Source of the DNA: a virus
Strand: one strand, 5' to 3'
Length of the DNA: 27,891 nucleotides
Virus record (IMG/VR): IMGVR_UViG_3300042398_000179
Location: 1-27,891 of that record
Both the position numbers and the translations under genes were made by a program. Numbering within the stretch: position 1 is the stretch's first letter; each line of letters begins with the position of its first letter. Of the stretch, positions 1 through 6,100 are shown in pieces. The notes beneath the pieces are model-generated. The model saw only the letters and a list, made by a program, of their open reading frames with translations, made no database searches and was not told the origin of the DNA.

Positions 1-56
1 AGGATACAAAAAGCTGTATCGTTTGAGACACAAGACCAAATTTAATTTAATTTAAT
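1..56 (+). other. 5' leader / end of an upstream region
   Basis: This is the short stretch before the first complete gene. It holds a small hairpin, GATACA (3-8) pairing with TGTATC (15-20), and three tandem TTTAA units (41-55) directly before the start codon. No T-run follows the hairpin, so it is not a convincing intrinsic terminator. Two plus-strand frames are open from the window edge (stops at 43-45 and 53-55), so the tail of an upstream gene could end here, but the sequence does not show which frame is real. A TTTG at 22-25 could be a -33 element, but the matching -7 element is poor. Confidence 0.3.
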
Positions 57-755
57 ATGTCAGAAAAAAAGAAATCAGTATTCGAAACATTGAGTGCTAT
101 CAATGTTAACGACAAAGTGGAGAAAAAAAACGGGCTAACTTACCTGAGTTGGGCATGGGCATGGGGTGAAGTAAAGAAGGTTTACCCAAGTGCAAGCTAC
201 CGAATCATCAGAGACCTCAACACCGGTGAGATTTACACCTACAGCAAGACTCTTGGGTACATGGTAATGACCGAGGTTGAGATTGAAGGAGAAGCATTGG
301 AGATGTGGCTTCCAGTTATGGACGGAGCAAACAAACCCATGAAGTCAGAGCCTTACACTTACCAATCAACCAAGTGGGAGAGTGGTCGTAAGATACTTAT
401 CGACAAGACCGTTGATGCAGCAGACATGTTTGACATCAACAAGACTTTGATGAGATGCTTGACAAAGAACCTAGCCATGTTCGGATTGGGACACTACATC
501 TTTGCAGGTGAAGACTTACCGGAAGTTGATCCAGTGGTATCAGCCCCAGTAAAAGCGGCTCCCTCAGTAAAGGAGGAAGCACAAGTGAATAAACAACTCA
601 AGAAAGGCACCGAAGACTGGGACAAAGTAGTCAAATGGATAGGCGAAAACAAAAGCAAGTCAATCGATGATATCGAGAAGATTTTAAAGCAACGCTTTAC
701 GGTGACTCCTGCTGCGTTAAAAGAGATCAAGACTATATTAGATACCAATGGATAG
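57..755 (+). CDS. Single-strand annealing protein, Sak/DUF1071 (Rad52-like) family
   Basis: This 232-aa protein is very probably a phage recombinase that anneals complementary single strands, acting with the exonuclease encoded next. The N-terminal part (about residues 9-41) has the family signature: an F-x-x-L segment, then VEKK, LTYLSWAWAWGE and a lysine-rich helix. The central part keeps the LPVMDGANKPM-type strand, and residues 128-157 hold the NKTLMRCLTKNLAMFGLG helix and the GEDLPE ending typical of DUF1071 proteins. The C-terminal 70 residues are a lysine-rich linker and a small helical domain with no clear match. The ATG is preceded by A/T-rich sequence without a Shine-Dalgarno, as usual in Bacteroidota. 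It overlaps the exonuclease start by 8 nt, so the two are probably translationally coupled. Confidence 0.9.
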   Translation: MSEKKKSVFETLSAINVNDKVEKKNGLTYLSWAWAWGEVKKVYPSASYRIIRDLNTGEIYTYSKTLGYMVMTEVEIEGEALEMWLPVMDGANKPMKSEPYTYQSTKWESGRKILIDKTVDAADMFDINKTLMRCLTKNLAMFGLGHYIFAGEDLPEVDPVVSAPVKAAPSVKEEAQVNKQLKKGTEDWDKVVKWIGENKSKSIDDIEKILKQRFTVTPAALKEIKTILDTNG

Positions 756-1485
756 GATTGAGTTGCTTAAATCGCTTGAAAACGACCAAGAATACTATCG
801 TGGGATAGGCAAGTCGTTCCTGTCAAACTCTGACATCGGAGTTTTACTCAACAACCCAAGCGCATATGGTCGTGTTCGAAAGGATGACAAAGCCTTGGCT
901 GAAGGTCGTTTGTTTCATCAGCTTTTACTTGAACCCGACAAGGTTCAAGACTTCCCAATTGTTGATGTGTCAACACGCACTACCAAGGAGTACAAAGCAA
1001 AGCTAGAAGAGTTGGGTATTCAGTTCTGCATGCTCAAGAAAGAAGTTGAATCGGTTGAGAGGTGGGCTTCCGCTATTAAGCAAAACTATTCCTTCTACGA
1101 GATGATATACCAAGATGAGAATCAATACGAGGTGCCAGAGGTTGGTGCTTTCTTTGATCTCAATTGGAAAGGCAAGGCCGATATTGTTACGCCAACGCAT
1201 GTCATAGACCTCAAGACGACAGCGGACATCAACAAGTTTAGATACTCTGCCAAGTCTTACAACTACGACAGCCAATGCTTCATCTACCAAACTCTTTTTG
1301 GTAAGCCTCTAACTTTTCTTGTCGTTGACAAAGAAACTCTACAGCTTGGCAAGTTCACCCCATCACAGGAGTTCATCGACTCAGGTGCTCGTAAAGTGGA
1401 AGCAGCTTGCGAAGTTTACAATCGTTACTTCGGTCCCGGTGCATCCGAGGACATTATCAATCATTACATTAACCAAGAACTTTAA
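748..1485 (+). CDS. RecE/exonuclease VIII-like PD-(D/E)XK exonuclease
   Basis: This 245-aa protein resembles phage PDDEXK exonucleases of the exodeoxyribonuclease VIII (RecE, DUF3799-like) type, which resect double-stranded ends to give the single strands used by the annealing protein. The N-terminus has LSNSDIGVLLNNP, the usual 'LS.S....L...P..Y' opening, followed by AEGRLFHQLLLEP with the conserved histidine H57. The catalytic core reads KGKADIV (D145), then VIDLKTT (D154 and K156), and the trailing helix carries the Q/Y pair (Q176, Y180). The order annealing protein, exonuclease, SSB-like protein is a standard phage recombination operon. All catalytic positions appear intact. The exact substrate polarity cannot be read from the sequence. 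Confidence 0.88.
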   Translation: MDRIELLKSLENDQEYYRGIGKSFLSNSDIGVLLNNPSAYGRVRKDDKALAEGRLFHQLLLEPDKVQDFPIVDVSTRTTKEYKAKLEELGIQFCMLKKEVESVERWASAIKQNYSFYEMIYQDENQYEVPEVGAFFDLNWKGKADIVTPTHVIDLKTTADINKFRYSAKSYNYDSQCFIYQTLFGKPLTFLVVDKETLQLGKFTPSQEFIDSGARKVEAACEVYNRYFGPGASEDIINHYINQEL

Positions 1486-1496
1486 TTTTAAAAAAC

Positions 1497-1817
1497 ATGT
1501 CAGAAGAAAAAATCTTTGCCAACGGCTTTATTTTCAAGAGAAACGAGAAAGCCCCCGAGTTTGTAGTAGGTCGCCTTTCAATGAAGGTCGATGATGCGAT
1601 AGCATTCATGAAGGAACACCAACAAAATGGTTGGGTCAATGTTCAAATCAAGTACGCTAGAACTGGTAACCCTTATGTTGAACTTGATACCTATCAAGTG
1701 GAGCAAAAGACACCGGCTTCCACACCAAAGCCGAAGCTAAGTAACATCGAACAACAGTTCAAAGAGGCTGAGATACAGGACTTTGTAGACCAAGAGGAGG
1801 ACGAGTTACCCTTCTAG
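1497..1817 (+). CDS. Small SSB-like protein with acidic C-terminal tip
   Basis: This 106-aa protein is the third gene of the recombination operon. About residues 1-70 look like a small beta-strand domain (GFIFKRNEKAPEFVVGRLSM, WVNVQIKYA, GNPYVELDTY). A flexible Pro/Lys linker follows, and the end is strongly acidic and finishes D-E-L-P-F. That ending matches the bacterial SSB tip (DDDIPF-like), which docks recombination and replication proteins. Together with the operon position, this suggests a single-stranded DNA binding protein. The core is shorter than a canonical SSB OB fold (about 110 aa) and I cannot align it confidently, so the role is inferred from the tail and context. The start has an A-rich leader and no Shine-Dalgarno. 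An intrinsic terminator follows 20 nt after the stop. Confidence 0.6.
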   Translation: MSEEKIFANGFIFKRNEKAPEFVVGRLSMKVDDAIAFMKEHQQNGWVNVQIKYARTGNPYVELDTYQVEQKTPASTPKPKLSNIEQQFKEAEIQDFVDQEEDELPF

Positions 1818-1836
1818 ATTTCATTCACCCAAAAGG

Positions 1837-1865
1837 AAAGGGGAGTACACGCTCCCCTTTTTTTT
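1837..1865 (+). terminator. Rho-independent terminator of the recombination operon
   Basis: A perfect 9-bp stem, AAAGGGGAG (1837-1845) with CTCCCCTTT (1852-1860), encloses a 6-nt loop and runs straight into eight consecutive T residues (1858-1865). It lies just after the SSB-like gene and before a long AT-rich gap, the expected place to end the three-gene transcript. The A-tract before the stem could make it work in both directions. Confidence 0.88.
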
Positions 1866-2059
1866 ACCCCTATCAATGTTGAAATGTTATTTTCTAATCT
1901 TCCCTATTCTCTATATATATTTACTATCTCTTTCTTTTTATTTATTACTACAGTTCATTTTTTAAATTAACATAATTAACATAGATATTAATATACAATA
2001 AGTTAGATAAAAAAAAGCAACATCGATACACCATACAAAATGTTAAACCACACCACAAT
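1866..2059 (+). other. AT-rich intergenic region with tandem 9-bp repeats and a palindrome
   Basis: This is the largest gene-free stretch of the window, strongly A/T-rich, with a pyrimidine-rich section around 1920-1945. It contains two perfectly adjacent copies of ATTAACATA (1966-1974 and 1975-1983), followed one base later by the palindrome ATATTAATAT (1985-1994). A weak -7-like TAAGTTAG sits at 1999-2006 with no convincing -33 partner. The layout directly upstream of the primase-helicase gene would suit an operator, a promoter region or a replication origin, but none of these is proven by the sequence. Confidence 0.45.
1966..1994. repeat. Tandem ATTAACATA x2 plus palindrome ATATTAATAT
   Basis: Two exact, abutting 9-bp direct repeats (1966-1983) are followed by a 10-bp perfect palindrome (1985-1994). 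The sites lie 66-94 nt upstream of the primase-helicase start. Short iterated sites next to a primase gene can be initiator or repressor binding sites. With only two copies in very AT-rich DNA, coincidence remains possible. Confidence 0.5.
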
Positions 2060-4453
2060 ATGAATCAAGTAACTATATTCAAGAGTATCAAGGATACCGC
2101 AACGCCCTTTTTTAGGGACGCAAATTCTATTCTTCAGAGAATAAAAGATGGATCAAGTAAAGATTTGGTCAAGAAAATAAGACTAGAGAAGAACAAGAAT
2201 GACAGAAATGAATTGAAGAAACAACTACCTGCGATTTGCTTTTCAGGTATGTTCAATAAACGCAACGATCAATCCCTTATCGAACACTCTGGGTTGATAT
2301 GTTTGGACTTCGATGGGTATGAAAAGCAGAAGGCTCTGCTAGAGGACAAAGAGAACTTATCAAAGAACAAGTATGTGTACAGCGTTTTTATATCGCCATC
2401 AGGCAATGGACTCAAGGTTCTAGTGAAGATACCTGCTGACCCGGAGAACCATCAGAACTATTTCAATAGCCTTGACAAGTACTTCAACTCGATGTACTTT
2501 GATAGGACATCAAAGAACCTATCAAGGGTTTGCTATGAGTCTTACGACCCATTGATTTTCATCAACGAGAACTCATCGATATGGGACAAGATAGAAGAGA
2601 CTGAGTATGTAGAGGTTGACAAGATTAAAGACATGCCAACCATCCCCATCACGGATGAGAATAAGATTGTCGATATCTTAATCAAGTGGTGGGAGAAGAA
2701 GTTCCCTATGGAGGAGGGACAAAGGAATCAGAATGCATACATACTTGCTATGGCATTCAATGACTTCGGTATAAACAAGAGCCTCGCTGGGTATGTGCTG
2801 AATAGGTACGCCAACGATAGCTTCCCATTGCATGAGATTGCTACAACGATAGACTCAGCGTATCAAAACACAGGGAAGTTTGGCACCAAGTATTATGAGG
2901 ATGAGGAGAGAGTGAATCAGATCAGAGCCAAGGTCAGGAGGGGTGTGCCAAAAAAGGAGATACGCATCCAACTACAGGACTCTAATTTGGATAGCGATGT
3001 AATTGAATCAGTGCTCACCAAGATAGAAGAGGAGAATTCAAAGCAGACATTTTGGATGAAGACTGATAAGGGAGTCATCAAGATAATCCACATACACTTC
3101 AAGCAATTCTTGGAAGACAGTGGGTTCTACAAGTACTGCCCGGAGGGTGGCAAGAACTATGTGTTTGTGAAGGTTACTAATAACCTGATTGACCACACCT
3201 CAGAAAAGGAGATAAAGGACTTTGTGTTGAATCACTTGATTGAGTTGGATGATGTGTCGGTGTACAATTACTTTGCTGACAACACCCGATTCTTTAAGGA
3301 AGAATTCCTGTCTATGCTTTCTACCATTGATATCTACTTTATTGAGGACACAAAGGATTCATCGTATTTGTACTATAAAAACTGTGCAGTAAAGATTACC
3401 AAAGATAAAGTGATATCGATTGACTACTTGGATTTGGGTGGTTATGTTTGGAAGGACCACGTCATTGATCGCAACTTCGTTATGTGTAGCGTGACCAATG
3501 CTTGTTACTACAGGAGATTCATATCCAATGTGTGTGGTGGTGATGCTGACAGGATTGAATCAATGGAATCTACCATAGGATTCCTGCTGCATGGGTACAA
3601 GAACTTGTCGTATTGCCCTGCGGTTATCCTCAATGATGAGGTCATCAGTGACAACCCAGAGGGTGGTACCGGGAAGGGTTTGTTCATGAATGCTCTAAGC
3701 CAAATGAAGAAGGTGGTTACCATTGACGGTAAGTCTTTTACGTTTGAGAGATCGTTCGCATATCAATTGGTGAGTGCTGATACACAGGTGCTCGTGTTTG
3801 ATGACGTGAAAAAGCACTTCGACTTTGAGAGATTGTTCAGTGTAGTAACCGAGGGATTGACATTGGAGAAGAAGAACAAGGACGCAATAAAGATTCCATT
3901 CAGTAAGTCACCGAAGATTGCTATCACTACCAACTACGCAATCAAGGGTGCTGGTAATTCTTTCGCTAGAAGAAAGTGGGAGTTGGAGTTGCATCAATAC
4001 TACAGCAAATCATTCACGCCACTTGATGAGTTTGGTAAGCTGATGTTTGGTGATTGGAATGATGATGATTGGTGTGAGTTCGACAACTACATGGTCAATG
4101 CGCTGAAGGGGTACCTGAATAGCGGATTGGTTAAGAGTAAGTTTGTCAACCTTAAGATACGCCAACTGTCAGCAGAGACATGCCATGACTTCATAGAGTG
4201 GTGCGGATTAATAGAGAACACCGAGACCAATAGCTTGCTTAGACCTAACCAAAGAATAAGAATGAACGACCTGTACAATGATTTCATTGATGTGTACCCG
4301 GACTATGGTCCACGATCGAAGATGACAGTGTCCCGTCAGAGATTCTCGAAGTGGGTGGTAGCCTACTCGGTATTCAAGACGGGGTTAGTACCTGAAGAGG
4401 GAAGAGACATGGTAGGTAAATGGATGATAATAAGAGAACAAATAACAGAATAA
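2060..4453 (+). CDS. Primase-helicase: VirE_N/BT4734-type primase domain plus SF3 helicase
   Basis: This 797-aa protein combines two replication domains. Residues about 40-170 match the VirE_N/BT4734-like domain of Bacteroidota elements: SGLICLDFDG (D83, D85), then SPSGNGLKVLVKI (112-124), then YFDRTSKNLSRVCYESYDP (D148). These three blocks line up with AEP-type primase motifs, so priming activity is a reasonable inference. Residues about 195-275 form a helical linker of primase C-terminal style. Residues about 520-700 are a superfamily 3 helicase: a Walker A-like loop P533-E-G-G-T-G-K539-G, Walker B VLVFDDV (D581, D582), sensor 1 IAITTN (N625) and candidate arginine fingers R637/R638. The Walker A lysine is followed by glycine instead of Ser/Thr. 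The protein probably initiates and drives phage DNA replication. No DNA polymerase lies in the window. Confidence 0.82.
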   Translation: MNQVTIFKSIKDTATPFFRDANSILQRIKDGSSKDLVKKIRLEKNKNDRNELKKQLPAICFSGMFNKRNDQSLIEHSGLICLDFDGYEKQKALLEDKENLSKNKYVYSVFISPSGNGLKVLVKIPADPENHQNYFNSLDKYFNSMYFDRTSKNLSRVCYESYDPLIFINENSSIWDKIEETEYVEVDKIKDMPTIPITDENKIVDILIKWWEKKFPMEEGQRNQNAYILAMAFNDFGINKSLAGYVLNRYANDSFPLHEIATTIDSAYQNTGKFGTKYYEDEERVNQIRAKVRRGVPKKEIRIQLQDSNLDSDVIESVLTKIEEENSKQTFWMKTDKGVIKIIHIHFKQFLEDSGFYKYCPEGGKNYVFVKVTNNLIDHTSEKEIKDFVLNHLIELDDVSVYNYFADNTRFFKEEFLSMLSTIDIYFIEDTKDSSYLYYKNCAVKITKDKVISIDYLDLGGYVWKDHVIDRNFVMCSVTNACYYRRFISNVCGGDADRIESMESTIGFLLHGYKNLSYCPAVILNDEVISDNPEGGTGKGLFMNALSQMKKVVTIDGKSFTFERSFAYQLVSADTQVLVFDDVKKHFDFERLFSVVTEGLTLEKKNKDAIKIPFSKSPKIAITTNYAIKGAGNSFARRKWELELHQYYSKSFTPLDEFGKLMFGDWNDDDWCEFDNYMVNALKGYLNSGLVKSKFVNLKIRQLSAETCHDFIEWCGLIENTETNSLLRPNQRIRMNDLYNDFIDVYPDYGPRSKMTVSRQRFSKWVVAYSVFKTGLVPEEGRDMVGKWMIIREQITE

Positions 4454-4454
4454 T

Positions 4455-4688
4455 ATGAAAAACAATAAACAACAAACGGCAGTAGAGTGGTTGGTAGATC
4501 AACTTGAAAAACATTATGTTTTTCAAGACATCAAAAACACAACAGCATTCTTACAAGCCAAAGAAATGGAGAAGGAGCAAATTATAACTGCATGGGGTTA
4601 CGGATGGTTAAATGATTACAAATCAGATGATGATGTAAAAGATTCAGCAGAACAATACTACAACGAAACATACGGAGGTAACAAATGA
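4455..4688 (+). CDS. Small hypothetical protein, flavophage AVEWLVDQL-type family
   Basis: This 77-aa protein starts one base after the primase-helicase stop. It has a predicted all-helical, charged composition: a TAVEWLVDQLEK helix, an AKEMEKEQIITAW helix and an EQYYNETYGG ending. Proteins with this pattern are, as I recall, common as small genes of unknown function in phages of Flavobacteriia, where they are often present in several versions. No catalytic motif is visible. Its last codons are the first copy of the linker ACGGAGGTAACAAATGA, so the protein ends GGNK and its TGA overlaps the ATG of the next gene. Confidence 0.75.
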   Translation: MKNNKQQTAVEWLVDQLEKHYVFQDIKNTTAFLQAKEMEKEQIITAWGYGWLNDYKSDDDVKDSAEQYYNETYGGNK

Positions 4689-4816
4689 AAATAAACTTTG
4701 ATTTAAAATGTAAATTCCCAAGTGTAGAATTTTGCTACAATAACAAATGTGTTATGATAAGATATTGGGGTGGATTAAAATTTGATAAAGTAGTAATTCA
4801 CGGAGGTAACAAATGA
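4685..4816 (+). CDS. 43-aa protein in the linker-bounded small-gene cassette
   Basis: This ORF is below usual gene-finder cut-offs. It is supported by a strong Shine-Dalgarno (GGAGG, 4674-4678) six bases before the ATG, by the ATGA overlap with the preceding gene and by the identical arrangement at its own end. The product begins MKINFDLKCKF and contains three cysteines and an aromatic strand-like section (VMIRYWGGLKFDKVVIH), ending GGNK. It looks like a small beta-rich domain. No known family is recognised and the function is unknown. Confidence 0.6.
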   Translation: MKINFDLKCKFPSVEFCYNNKCVMIRYWGGLKFDKVVIHGGNK

Positions 4817-4950
4817 AAAGATTAGCAGAATTTATAACAATAACGGGATATAGATTGGTTGAGTTTAAATTATACATAATATGTGGCATAGAATATTATC
4901 GTAACTATTCAAGATTTTATTGGGGAAATATAAACGGAGGTAACAAATGA
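4813..4950 (+). CDS. 45-aa tyrosine-rich protein in the small-gene cassette
   Basis: This short ORF starts at the ATG of linker copy 2 and ends in linker copy 3, again as GGNK-stop with an ATGA overlap. It reads MKRLAEFITITGYRLVEFKL, then an aromatic stretch containing IEYYRNYSRFYWGN. It is basic and unusually rich in Tyr, Phe and Trp for its size, with a moderately hydrophobic centre (LYIICGI) too short for a clear membrane helix. No family is recognised. Support for translation comes from the shared ribosome binding site and the strict gene-to-gene spacing, not from homology. Confidence 0.55.
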   Translation: MKRLAEFITITGYRLVEFKLYIICGIEYYRNYSRFYWGNINGGNK

Positions 4951-5120
4951 TACATTTAATATTGATAACAGTGCAGTTTATTCTTTTTATACCGTTTTAT
5001 ATAACTTGGATAATAGATTGTAAAAAAATTGGCAAAGAAAATTTAGGAGTAAGTTTAAAGGAAAGATTTTTATGGTGGCTTTTAGTATGTCCAATTTGGG
5101 CTATGGGATTTTTAATATAA
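4947..5120 (+). CDS. 57-aa small membrane protein, two predicted TM segments
   Basis: This short ORF begins at the ATG of linker copy 3. The product starts MIHLILITVQFILFIPFYITW, a clear hydrophobic helix. A charged loop follows (DCKKIGKENLGVSLKERF), and then a second hydrophobic helix, WWLLVCPIWAMGFLI, runs to the C-terminus. A two-helix hairpin in the inner membrane is likely. Small phage membrane proteins of this shape can be holin-like, superinfection-exclusion or host-takeover proteins, but nothing here separates these options, and no endolysin lies next to it. Unlike its two upstream neighbours it ends with TAA before the next linker, so it lacks the GGNK tail. Confidence 0.6.
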   Translation: MIHLILITVQFILFIPFYITWIIDCKKIGKENLGVSLKERFLWWLLVCPIWAMGFLI

Positions 5121-5136
5121 CATACGGAGGTAGCAA

Positions 5137-5373
5137 ATGAGCGAACGACCTAAACTTGAAAGATGCTCCTTTACGTTTAACCAAGAAGGAAACACTAATG
5201 GCACTACTGATGACGTTGAAATTTTAACCATTGAATGTGAATCATCATTGGGAATAGATAATGACGGTGGTTGTTATTATGTATTGAAAACCGACGGTTG
5301 GAGCATTGATAGTGTAAAGGAATTGCAAGAATTATTTGACAAAATTCAAAAAGTAATAACAAATGAAAGTTAA
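5137..5373 (+). CDS. Hypothetical protein, 78 aa
   Basis: This protein starts in linker copy 4 with GGAGG well placed. It is acidic and probably mixed alpha/beta: a strand pair RCSFTFNQEG and DVEILTIECES, an aromatic YYVLKTDGWSID section, then an amphipathic helix VKELQELFDKIQKVI. The -TDGWSID-x(3)-EL- pattern recurs, to my knowledge, in unnamed small proteins of Bacteroidota phages, but no function is established. It overlaps the next start by 11 nt, at a decayed copy of the linker (TAACAAATGA). Confidence 0.7.
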   Translation: MSERPKLERCSFTFNQEGNTNGTTDDVEILTIECESSLGIDNDGGCYYVLKTDGWSIDSVKELQELFDKIQKVITNES

Positions 5374-5614
5374 AATGAGAATTGAAATTGTCAGCCCAGC
5401 AGATGCGATGTACCTATCAGGTATAAATTATAAAATAGGTGATGATGTTGTCGCAAAGGAACACCCAACTAAAGTTATTGGTAAATGCACAGGCTTCGCC
5501 CACAATGATACTTGCATTGAAATTGATGGAAGTTGTTGGGGAGGTAAGTATTTCTTCATGAAATCAGAGTGGCAAGAAATTGAAGTAGTAGAAGATGAAA
5601 GCAAGGGAATATAA
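5363..5614 (+). CDS. Hypothetical protein, 83 aa
   Basis: This small protein has a predicted beta-barrel-like layout. A pattern YKIGDDVVAKEHPTKVIGKCTGF followed by an -IEIDGSCWGGKYFF- section resembles a short SH3-like or KOW-type barrel, but this is only a visual impression. It contains three cysteines. Two in-frame starts are available (5363 and 5375). I keep 5363 because it sits on the remnant of the linker sequence used by its neighbours. It overlaps both flanking genes, so it belongs to the same transcript. Confidence 0.65.
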   Translation: MKVKMRIEIVSPADAMYLSGINYKIGDDVVAKEHPTKVIGKCTGFAHNDTCIEIDGSCWGGKYFFMKSEWQEIEVVEDESKGI

Positions 5615-5873
5615 ATCACCATTAATTGAAGAGTTGATAAACGAGACAACTCCAGAAGAGTTAAATAAGATTGACAAACAAATGGAACAATTTAAAGATA
5701 AACAGTGGTTCATTGATAGGGTAGGCAAGAGAGTCTTTCGAAAGAATAACAATTGCTCATGCCCTATATGTTTGGATGTATTTGAGAACGGACTGGTTAT
5801 AGGTAGCGAGATGCATGCCATTTATTTATATGACTGCCAAGAAACAGGATTAATTTACTACGATAAAGAATGA
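5595..5873 (+). CDS. Small putative zinc-binding protein, 92 aa
   Basis: The N-terminal 40 residues form charged helices (LIEELINETTPEELNKIDKQM). The C-terminal half carries C54-x-C56-P-x-C59, then an M-H74-A-I-Y-L segment and C81. A CxxC pair with a downstream His and Cys suggests one structural zinc site. I recall similar TTPEEL-initiated small proteins in phages of flavobacteria, none with a known role. It overlaps the upstream gene by 20 nt and the next gene by 4 nt (ATGA), which supports both starts. It could be a DNA- or protein-binding adaptor. Function unknown. Confidence 0.7.
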   Translation: MKAREYKSPLIEELINETTPEELNKIDKQMEQFKDKQWFIDRVGKRVFRKNNNCSCPICLDVFENGLVIGSEMHAIYLYDCQETGLIYYDKE

Positions 5874-6100
5874 ATAACGAAACTAAAAAAATTTGTATCA
5901 AGTGTAATCAGTTGAAGCCTATCAGCGATTACTACAAAGCTGTAAAGACTAAGGATGGTTATAACAAATCTTGTAAAGAGTGCTACAAGAAGAGAGCCAA
6001 TGATTACTATCACGAGAAATCTAAGCAGAGAGAGTACAGGATTAAAGTAGCAATGAGAAGAAAGGAACTATGGAAGGCAAGGATATCATCGAAAGAGTAA
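5870..6100 (+). CDS. Small Cys4 zinc-ribbon protein, endonuclease VII-associated type
   Basis: This 76-aa basic protein has two Cys pairs, C9-x2-C12 and C35-x2-C38, separated by a KPISDYYK section and a GYNKSCKECY turn, followed by a long basic helix. The pattern 'C..C...kp...Fyk....gy...Ck.Cy' is the zinc-binding first half often seen in, or next to, phage recombination endonuclease VII/HNH proteins. The nuclease half (the His/Asn active site) is absent here, so this is probably a stand-alone nucleic-acid-binding ribbon, not an enzyme. It overlaps the downstream helicase by 31 nt. Confidence 0.7.
   Translation: MNNETKKICIKCNQLKPISDYYKAVKTKDGYNKSCKECYKKRANDYYHEKSKQREYRIKVAMRRKELWKARISSKE

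Larger units (their letters stand above)
4672..5140 (+). repeat. Four copies of a stop/RBS/start linker, ACGGAGGTARCAAATGA
   Basis: The 17-bp sequence occurs at 4672-4688, 4800-4816, 4934-4950 and 5124-5140. Three copies are identical and the fourth has one A-to-G change. Each carries GGAGG six bases before an ATG. In the first three the element is also the end of the preceding gene, read GGA GGT AAC AAA TGA (Gly-Gly-Asn-Lys-stop), with the stop overlapping the next start as ATGA. Before the fourth copy the upstream gene has already stopped at 5120. A decayed relative, TAACAAATGA, precedes the start at 5363. Copies 1 and 4 also share the bases ACAT just upstream. Confidence 0.9.

Noticed and set aside
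3-20. Terminator at the left edge
   Set aside because: A 6-bp stem is present, but it is A/T-rich and not followed by a T-run.
494-748. Antisense open frame opposite the annealing protein gene, and many similar ones opposite the large genes
   Set aside because: They lie inside well-supported genes, have compositions of mirrored coding sequence, and lack motifs or plausible starts.
1319-1594. Overlapping plus-strand frame between the exonuclease and the SSB-like gene
   Set aside because: It lies out of frame inside two genes with clear protein signatures and has no recognisable start context or composition.
4672-5140. Possible CRISPR-like array because of regularly placed identical repeats
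   Set aside because: The repeats are 17 bp, overlap start and stop codons, and the intervals (111-173 nt) are open reading frames, not spacers.
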